Positions 56,514-64,000 of a DNA stretch of 64,000 nucleotides are shown here, piece after piece. The DNA is taken from NCBI RefSeq assembly GCF_029784165.1, contig NC_073695.1, forward strand, positions 215,501,493 through 215,565,492, given 5' to 3'. The DNA comes from Wyeomyia smithii. Lineage: Eukaryota; Arthropoda; Insecta; Diptera; Culicidae. How positions within the stretch are numbered: the stretch's first letter is position 1; each line of letters begins with the position of its first letter. Made by a program: the position numbers and the translations under genes. The notes below the pieces were generated by a model. The model was not told where the DNA came from and searched no databases. It saw only the letters and a list, made by a program, of their open reading frames with translations.

Positions 56514-56563
56514 TGGACCTATGTTGGACCTATGTGGATGGACCTATGTTGGATTCTAGAAAA
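56501..56563 (+). repeat. Short irregular tandem repeat after the tRNA-like tail
   Basis: GACCTATG occurs four times, mostly as TTGGACCTATG units, directly continuing the tRNA-like sequence. Confidence 0.7.
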
Positions 56564-56570
56564 ATCGAAA

Positions 56571-58368
56571 ACTATATGGCGATTTTTCAAATATCGAAAA
56601 TAAAAACCATTAATCAAATTTGACATCATGTTTCAAAGTAATGACAAATAGTGTAAGCTTATATAGTATCTGTATTTATAAAGCAATGACATAATATCTT
56701 ATGATTTAATAGCGTATTGACTGGTGATATTTTTACACATCGGCAAATGAATTATCGCTTTAACCATACAGTTTGAACGTCGGAGTATAGGTAAAGGATT
56801 ACGTTGGAGCTCTTGTTTTAAATAACCCATCATGTACTTGACTTTTTCATAGTCGGGTTTTGTCTTATGCCATCACTTAACAACCTAATTTTGATGAAGC
56901 TGTATGATGTTACAGGACTAATAGGATATGTTACTGTAGATTGACGTTCATAATCAACTGATAGTTGTTTGGTTAATTTCAAATCTCTGGGACATGCTGA
57001 ATATGTATTTATGACACTACGTTCCTTTTACATCCCGAAATCATCTTTCTCTGTCTTCAGCGAAGCATTATATTTTTGGCGGTTTTTGTCGATGCAACTG
57101 GATCAGAACATTTAGCCATGTGCGAATATTAACACGTGTGCCTAAGAAAGTTAAAACTCAGTTCACTCTGATTTCCTCACGCTTCAATGGGTCCGTATCA
57201 GGCGAAAGAAGGTGTGTAGAGGACCGATCGCAATCAATGGTAACTTGTAATTGCTATACATAAAAAAATTAACAAAATCTGGTGTACCTCAGGTTCATAG
57301 TTTGCAAGGAAAGAAGACAGTTTTAGTAAATTGCGTTTTGCGTCTGCGTGACCACTGACAGCTTACGTTGTTATATATTCCGATTCTATTTTTTCAATCT
57401 TTCCTTGAAATTTTTTTACATTGTATACTTTTTTGGCAAGGACAAAACTATTATTTTCAGCTCTGCTGAAGACGCCATACCGATCAAACAAACCGTCCTG
57501 GCTTTAAAATTATTTTTGTTCATAAATACCATTTTAACACAAGCTTACTCTTTTCAAAAATTAGTCTTGTTAAAAAGTATTACTAGAAAAGCTTCAACCA
57601 AATCGAAAATGGTCGATTAACATTGTTTTCTTATGTGGCTTGAAATTGCTTTACTGATCCTGTTATTATTCCCTTTGTAGTGTCGAGGTATTTGGGTCTT
57701 GAAGTAAAACAACAAACAGTTGTATACGTGGCGGTTTTACCCCATGTATAGTGGACGGCTTTACCCCCAGAGGAACATTTTCATATTCCACCGAACAAGT
57801 AGTCAAAAGTACAAGATTACACACGGCTTTCGGCTTTCCGAAAGAAGACAGATTCAGGCAACCGATTAAACGAATATTCACAAACAAAACAACAGATTTT
57901 TATACGTAAAACCCTTAAGTCCCGTTGCCGTAAAACAATAGTTCAATGACCGGTTGCCAACTAAAAGGTTGTTTTTGATTAGTTCTGTGACCGTTCGCGC
58001 ACTATCAAAGCAGAAAGGGGTGTAAAATGTTATGTAATTACATTGTAACGTGTCTATAAGGAAACTTTTCAATTTTTATACAACTTGGCAGTAAAACTAC
58101 GATGGACGGTATTGCGAATATATTCCAGCATATCTTTGGAACACCTTGACCGATATTCACCAAACTTGAAATACTAGTTATCATACATTAGAGATAGTCA
58201 GAAGCGTATCACAACTGAGAAAACAGTCACTGAAGGAGGGATACTGAATTTTTAACAAATCCATGTTTAATTTCCTTTTTTTTTAAACGAAAGAGACTCG
58301 CTTCTCTCAGAATAAGACCGTATTATAGTCAAAAAACTTTAAAAAAAGCTTGTTTCGATTATAACAAA
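56571..58368. other. Gene-free AT-rich interval
   Basis: No repeat structure or gene recognised. Frames 57348-57620 and 57666-57887 (minus) are open but without motifs. Confidence 0.5.
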
Positions 58369-58370
58369 TA

Positions 58371-58563
58371 GGGTGGTGGGCTCTATTATCGTCATATTTT
58401 GTTCATTATCGTCAGGGGGGTAAATGATGTCCTATATCATTAATTTGTTGCATGATAGTTATTTGTAATGCAGCGCATCTTCCTGCAAAAGATTAGTTCT
58501 CTATGACCTCATAACCCCTTGGACGATAATTGGACAAATCTGATGATAATAGAGCCTATACCC
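58371..58563. mobile_element. 193-bp MITE with TA target site
   Basis: Inverted ends of about 50 bp (GGGTGGTGGGCTCTATTATC against, inverted, GGGTATAGGCTCTATTATCA), flanked by TA at 58369-58370 and 58564-58565, as for Tc1/mariner-type MITEs. No coding sequence. Confidence 0.8.
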
Positions 58564-58565
58564 TA

Positions 58566-61130
58566 GATAAAATACCAGAAGAGCTGACAAAAATAATAAA
58601 AATATTTTTGTCTGCATGCTTGTATGGAAATCTTCCATAGTGCAACCGTTCTTACTATCATGTTTATCACTTCTCGTGCTATTTCCCCGACCACGTTGGG
58701 GATTGCTCGTTCAAATCCATTCCAACTGGCTCATTGATCCGTACATCAACTTTTCAAGTGAACTCTGCAGCAACTCTTTCCGCTGATAACCTCTGGAGTT
58801 CTGGACGAATCTTCTTTGATTCGATTCAAATACGTCGAACAGTTTTATTTTCGTTTTTAATTCTTATTTGTAGTACAGTATTTGAATAAAATGGATTTCC
58901 ATGTTCATAAAACCATTCTTAATGCAGTTCACAAAAATAACGAAAAAAAGGGCCAAATCTGGATAAAGGTTTAAGTTTTGATCTTCTCTTTGTGAACAAT
59001 TTCATCACATCAATTTCGTCTGGGACGCCACATCAAATTTTTTTCAGACATTGGAAGGGAAACGTTAGCCCACAGTCCAAACAAGGCAGATTTTTCTTAA
59101 CCTTTTTGTCATTAAAAATAAGATGAGAAAACCGGTAAGACTGTTTGTCTTAGGCTTTGAAATGCTCCAAATATCTTAAAGAACGTCAAGCGAATATTTT
59201 TGGCTGTTTTTAAGCTTTCTGTAAGTAACCAAAACCTTAAATTGTTTCATAAATTGCAAATCAAGTATGCATTCATAGGTTATATGAGTTTTTTTTTCGA
59301 AGGAGAATTTAGACCAATGCTCGACCAGATGGAGACTCCTCATACTTTATTTCTTTATAAACTGCCATGCTGATTTCAGAACGTCACAGCTGTGCAGGTT
59401 TCCCATTAAATAACGAAAAATGCTGTCTCTTTTGGAGATAAAGCAGCAAATAACAGTCTCTTGATAAGTGTTAAAAATGTACTGAAAACACAATCTTTCT
59501 CATTTTTAATGACCAGCGTCATTGCAATGTATTTTTGTGCCCACAATTTTACGCTGTCGAAAAATGGTATTTTTTATAAAATAACCCCTCGTTTTTTTTG
59601 TTCACACGCTCGCTGGCAGGCATAAAAGTTTATTCTGCTCTCATAATCCTAAGCAAAAATTGGACAGTCTTAATATAAAATGCAAATTTTTACTGAGGAA
59701 TGCCGAAACTCCAGAGCACTGCGGATAGCAGCAGCAAAATTCCGTTTTTTTTTTTCAATGCAGCTTCAGGCAACAATACAGTTGATGGTAAACAGACACA
59801 GTTTAGAGTCTCAGACTATATTAAGAACGATGCTCATGCAAACTTCCCCATCCGGATGGAGCTGGAGCGATCGTAAAAGCGTTATCCATTCTACCCGTCA
59901 GTTGAGTAAGAGAGAGCAAAGGGCAGCAAAAGGGCGGAAATCGTGTCAATAGAATCTTCCGCTACGAATAAAAGTGAAACATTCTTTTTGTATCCAGGAT
60001 GAATGCAGGAGCAAATATCTCACGGGCGCTAGAGAAATAATTTCAAGACGATTTGTGCTTTCACTGTAACGGCATTCACCCTGAATAGTAAACTGTGCAA
60101 CTTGCTCTGATAGTTGATCAACTTCCTGGTCATAAGTGAAAGTTTACACAAGATTTTCTAAATAAAAGCTTTTCTAAATAAAAATGGATAGTAGAATCAG
60201 TCTGTATCTTTGTTTAGCAACATAAACCGAAGGCTTTCGATTGACTTTTAGTGTACAAAATACCAAACTGCAGAAACGCCCATTTTTGTATCATCACTGA
60301 TTGAACAGAATTAAAACCGTTCAAAGTAATCTTCATTTTAGCTGCCTCGTGGCCAACGCCAAAGTCCTAACTCGAAACATAATAGTTTCTGCCATAAATC
60401 AGCCGCAATCAGCACTATCTTTCCAAAAGAGACGATAAAAGTGTGCCGGGAAAGTTTACGGTTTCCGCCTCTCATATTAATCCAATAGTTGAATACGGAG
60501 GAACGAAGGATCCACACAGGACACGGGCAGGAGAAGCTGTTCTGTTTGTTTTTCTTATTTGGTTTTCCCTCCATATCTGGAGCACTACTTTTCCTTATGG
60601 TACAAATTGACCTAACTCCGAGAACCTATCCGGGGGTTTTCCCGGATTTTGTTTATCTGTGTAATAGAGTAAGTATATCCCAGTGGGGCGCCATTTCGAG
60701 ATGATAAATCTGCCGCAATTAATTACGTAATAATCGTTTGCGGGCTCGGAACCAGCAGAGCATACGGAAAACGGCGCCCGGTGCATTTTTATCAGTTATT
60801 ATTTGACTTTCAGTCCCCGAATCGGTGCCACCGTGGTTGCGGTAATTTTTCCCGGGTGGGCATTCATTCAAGCTGTTTATTTGCGCTACCTGGTTCAGGA
60901 CGATAGAACCGAAGCCGTTGCTATCCCCGCACAGATAAACGTTTTGTGCGAATAAAGACGACTCCAAGCCAAGTGGGAGGGTGGCAGGAATGTAGCGGAA
61001 AACAATGGGAATTTCCCGTTGGTCACCTTTTTTTTTGTTAGAGTTGTGCCGTAGTCTAGGGTGTTTTCCTTTACAGAGGATGTGGTTGACTCAATAAATT
61101 CATTACGGAACACAATGATCATGGGAAAAT
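58566..61130. other. Gene-free interval
   Basis: AT-rich to about 60330. 60330-61080 is more GC-balanced, with words such as CAATTAATTACGTAATAA (60716-60733) typical of homeodomain-site clusters, but no supported gene. The frame 59680-59952 has no recognised domain. Confidence 0.4.
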
Positions 61131-63060
61131 AAGAAAGAGAAAATGAGGATGAACATAAGAAAAAGATAAACTACATACAAATTAAAAATAAAACATGGGC
61201 AAGGAGTAATCAAAACGGAGAGAAAAGTTTAAAAATATGCAATTGAAATTTTCAATCAGAAGCAGTGAAAGGAGTAAAGAAATACGTACGGAAAAATTCG
61301 GAATGTAGAACAGAAAATAATATATGTAAAATGCTACTGAGTAGAGTAAAATAGTGATACGGAGAAAGAGAAATAAAATACTGACTAATGTAATCAAAAA
61401 TCAAGAAAAATAATTCATGAATGGAGAACGATCAGATATCATTGAAAAACAAATTAAAATTAAGGCAACATGAAATAGCGAGTAGCGAAAAATCCGAAAT
61501 TATGGCGAACAAAGGAGAAATAGAAAAAGGTGAAATAAAGTAAAAACCATAAAGTAAAAGTAAAATATAAGATAAGAAAATTGACAAAATGGATTCTAAA
61601 AATCAGGCAGAAAAATGAATAAGGAAAGTAAATTGAAGTAGAATGAGAAAAACAGATAGAAGACTGCAAGAAAAAGAAACAGAGCAATTGCAAAATGAAA
61701 TGTGACAGAATATTGTGAAACAATGACTAAGGAGTTTAAGACAAAAAAACGAAAGTTAAATAGGATAGATAAACGAAAAGAGAAAAGAAAAAAGTAGAGT
61801 AAATAAAACAAAATGAAACAGAAAATAAAAATAAAGCTGGAACAAAAAATGCAAAAAAAAACAGTATTTAAAATTGGTAGAAAAAATGTAACAAAGCAAA
61901 TGCAAAATGAGAGAAAAATGTTGAAAAGGTAGTCAGAATAGAAAGAGGAACAGGAGAATATGGAAAGTGAGGAAAGGAAAACAAATGAAAATTAAAAGTG
62001 AAACTTACAAGCAAAACTAAAAATAGAAGGAATTTTTCGAAAAAACATTCAGTAAAATGAGAGCAAGAAAAAGATTACAAATGATTGGAAAAAGATTAGA
62101 AAAGGTAACTAATAAGCAAACCTAAAAAATAAATGAGAAAAAAAAACCAGAGAAATAAAAAATATAACTCAATGGAAAACGTCAGTCGGTGAGAAGAACA
62201 AAATCGAAACTCGTTATTTATGAAAATGCGGAAACAAAACGAGAAAACAAAACAAAGTGAGTAAAAAATAGGTAAAATGAAAGTTTGAAATGAAACATCA
62301 AAAATGAGAAATGAGAAATGAGAAATGAGAAATGAGAAATGAGGAATGAGAAATGAGAAATGAGAAATGAGAAATGAGAAATGAGAAATGAGAAATGAGA
62401 AATGAGAAATGAGAAATGAGAAATGAGAAATGAGAAATGAGAAATGAGAAATGAGAAATGAGAAATGAGCAAGGAGAAATGAGAAATGAGAAATGAGAAA
62501 TGAGAAATGAGAAATGAGAAATGAGAAATGAGAAATGAGAAATGAGAAATGAGAAATGAGAAATGAGAAATGAGAAATGAGAAATGAGAAATGAGAAATG
62601 AGAAATGAGAAATGAGAAATGAGAAATGAGAAATAATAAATGAGAAATGAGAAATGAGAAATGGGAAATGAGAAATGAGAAATGAGAAATGAGAAATGAG
62701 AAATGAGAAATGAGAAATGAGAAATGAGAAATGAGAAATGAGGAATGAGAAATAAAATGTAAGAAATGAGAAATGAGATATGAGGAATGAGCACTGAGAA
62801 CAAAGAACTAAGATAAGAGAAATCAGAAATGAAAAATAAGAAATAAATATTAGAAAATAAATTATTGGAAATAAAGAAAGAAAAATTGGGAGTGATAAAT
62901 GAATAATGATAAATGAGAATGAAAAAGAAACGAATGGCTATGAGAACTTTGCATTAGCAAACAGAGGAAATACATACATTCTAATATGGAAAATAGAATT
63001 TCAGAAGGGAAATGCGAAAAAAGCAGTCAAGAGGAAAATCTAAGAAATAGATAAAACTAA
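61131..63060. repeat. Purine-rich strand (A/G) of about 1.9 kb
   Basis: The plus strand is overwhelmingly A and G (words such as GAAAAAG, AAATGAG, GGAAAA) on both sides of the heptamer array, which looks like its homogenised core. Confidence 0.85.
62304..62755. repeat. 7-bp minisatellite (GAGAAAT)n
   Basis: About 64 tandem copies with few variants (GAGGAAT, GAGCAAG, GGGAAAT, AATAAAT). The 235-codon minus-strand open frame across it is a repeat artefact. Confidence 0.97.
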
Positions 63061-64000
63061 AATGAAGTAATAAATTGGAAACAAAAATGGTTAATATTTT
63101 TAATAAATATATTTGAGAGTTAAACCGTTTTATTCTCATACAAACAAAAAACCAAATTTACAAAAAACCGTGATTGAAGTAAGAGCTATCGATTGAAATT
63201 TTGACGAACATAACTTTTGTTTCACATATAGTTCTTTAACATCAATCCGTTACATCTGAGTCATGCTTGCGTTGTAATTGGCAAACAATTCATTTTAAAT
63301 AACATCCATTGAGAGTAATACGATGAGCAAACACGATCCGTTTCCCGCATCGGAGTATCATTTCTTGTATGAATATCCAATTAATTATCAATATGCGTTA
63401 CCGTCGGCTGAATATATGATTCTGGAACATGAAACCGGTGAAGCGTGACCTTCATGGTGGAGAAAAAGTCAACAATCTGTCCAAACTCGGGCTGAAACTC
63501 GGGGCACCTGAACAAGCAGGTTCTGTTTACGTTGGAACCAGAAGTGAAAGCATACATCCCACACCAACAATCCGCTCTGTGACGAAAACCTTAAACAGCC
63601 CTTCACTGGGGATCAGCAGCAAACAAGCGCTGCGCTCTGGAGCGCTTTTCGGGTTCGCTTTCAATTAAGGTAATTTGTAAATAATTGATTACGCATTGAC
63701 ACAGTGAAATCAAATTTTCCTCTAATTTGTGGTGAAGTCAGGTTTGTCCCATCCGAACTATGAACGCCACCCAGTGCACTTGTTTTGCATGTTTTTCTTG
63801 CTTCGCTTCCAGAAAATCGGAACGGCTCCTCCCATAATAATGTTTCATTCCCAAAAAGCTATTGAGGCACAACATCATTCGTCGTTCCACACCGCAGAAA
63901 ATTCAATGCTTTCCACGGTACGGGGAATTTTGTCGTCCTCGTTATGGCAAGGAATCCTGAAGGACATGGTTCATAGATCGCAAGTGGGTGCGTGTTCTTG
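63061..64000. other. Right-edge sequence, no supported gene
   Basis: AT-rich to 63300, then GC-balanced. Two small frames exist: 63323-63448 (41 codons, starting MSKHDPFPASEYHFLYEYP) and 63429-63668 (79 codons). Neither has a recognised domain, and 63300-64000 may be single-copy host DNA. Confidence 0.4.

Noticed and set aside
59680..59952. 90-codon ATG frame in the right gene-free interval
   Set aside because: Composition and content show no domain, signal peptide or repeat; likely chance.
62304..62755. CRISPR-like regular repeats
   Set aside because: The units are contiguous with no unique spacers, and the context is eukaryotic.
62096..62803. 235-codon minus-strand open frame with repeating SHFSFLI
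   Set aside because: A stop-free 7-bp repeat translates to a 7-residue repeat in every frame; no non-repeat domain.

Overview
The window is repeat-dominated, AT-rich nuclear DNA from an insect, most likely a mosquito. The evidence is the mixture of Bel/Pao LTR retrotransposons, Jockey/Juan-like, I-like and RTE-like non-LTR retrotransposons, a mariner-type relic, many short inverted-repeat elements (MITEs), tRNA-derived SINE-like segments and long microsatellites. The mosquito placement is an inference from element families. No convincing single-copy host protein gene is visible. The only possible host-like coding fragment is a weak ZAD-like zinc-finger ORF at 43986-44234. The gaps may be intronic or intergenic DNA.

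Region 1-14640 is built on one unclassified repeat family. Four copies (A at 1-665 on the minus strand; B, C and D on the plus strand) each carry a promoter-like module: a CCAAT-type box, TATATAAG/TATATAAA and a 5'UTR-like leader. Copy B is split by a 6.3-kb hAT-like composite (5281-11560) that holds a frameshifted non-LTR element (about 5540-9134), a SINE-like segment and a mariner transposase relic. Copy C holds two foldback elements side by side. Copy D holds a 266-bp hAT MITE with a perfect 8-bp target-site duplication (TSD). A decayed RTE relic lies at 1370-2195.

Region 14641-24716 is mostly gene-free. It contains a short LINE C-terminal relic, a perfect 17-bp hairpin and a 2.2-kb palindromic element with CAGG...CCTG ends and TA target sites (21877-24066).

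Region 24717-31642 is a nearly complete Bel/Pao retrotransposon on the minus strand. Its 387/388-bp LTRs differ by one base, the TSD is AGGGT, and the gag carries a PHD finger. Two compensating frameshifts interrupt gag-pol. It sits in a microsatellite-associated tandem repeat that ends in (CA)n(GA)n.

Region 32210-40183 holds a second, longer RTE copy interrupted by an (AT)n-bearing insertion, then a 2.3-kb segment flanked by a 24-bp exact direct repeat, and a pentanucleotide satellite. At 40184-43801 a 5'-truncated I-like LINE on the minus strand sits inside a small MITE with a 13-bp TSD.

Region 43815-50404 has mostly unassigned DNA, a 643-bp inverted-repeat segment, SINE-like sequence and a truncated Juan/Jockey-like LINE. 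Region 50405-56470 is a second Bel/Pao element on the plus strand with visually identical LTRs and an uninterrupted 1792-codon gag-pol. Its 3' LTR is followed directly by sequence complementary to the 3' part of tRNA-Tyr, including the CCA end. Region 56571-64000 is gene-free, with a 193-bp TA-flanked MITE, a roughly 2-kb purine-rich strand and a 7-bp minisatellite.
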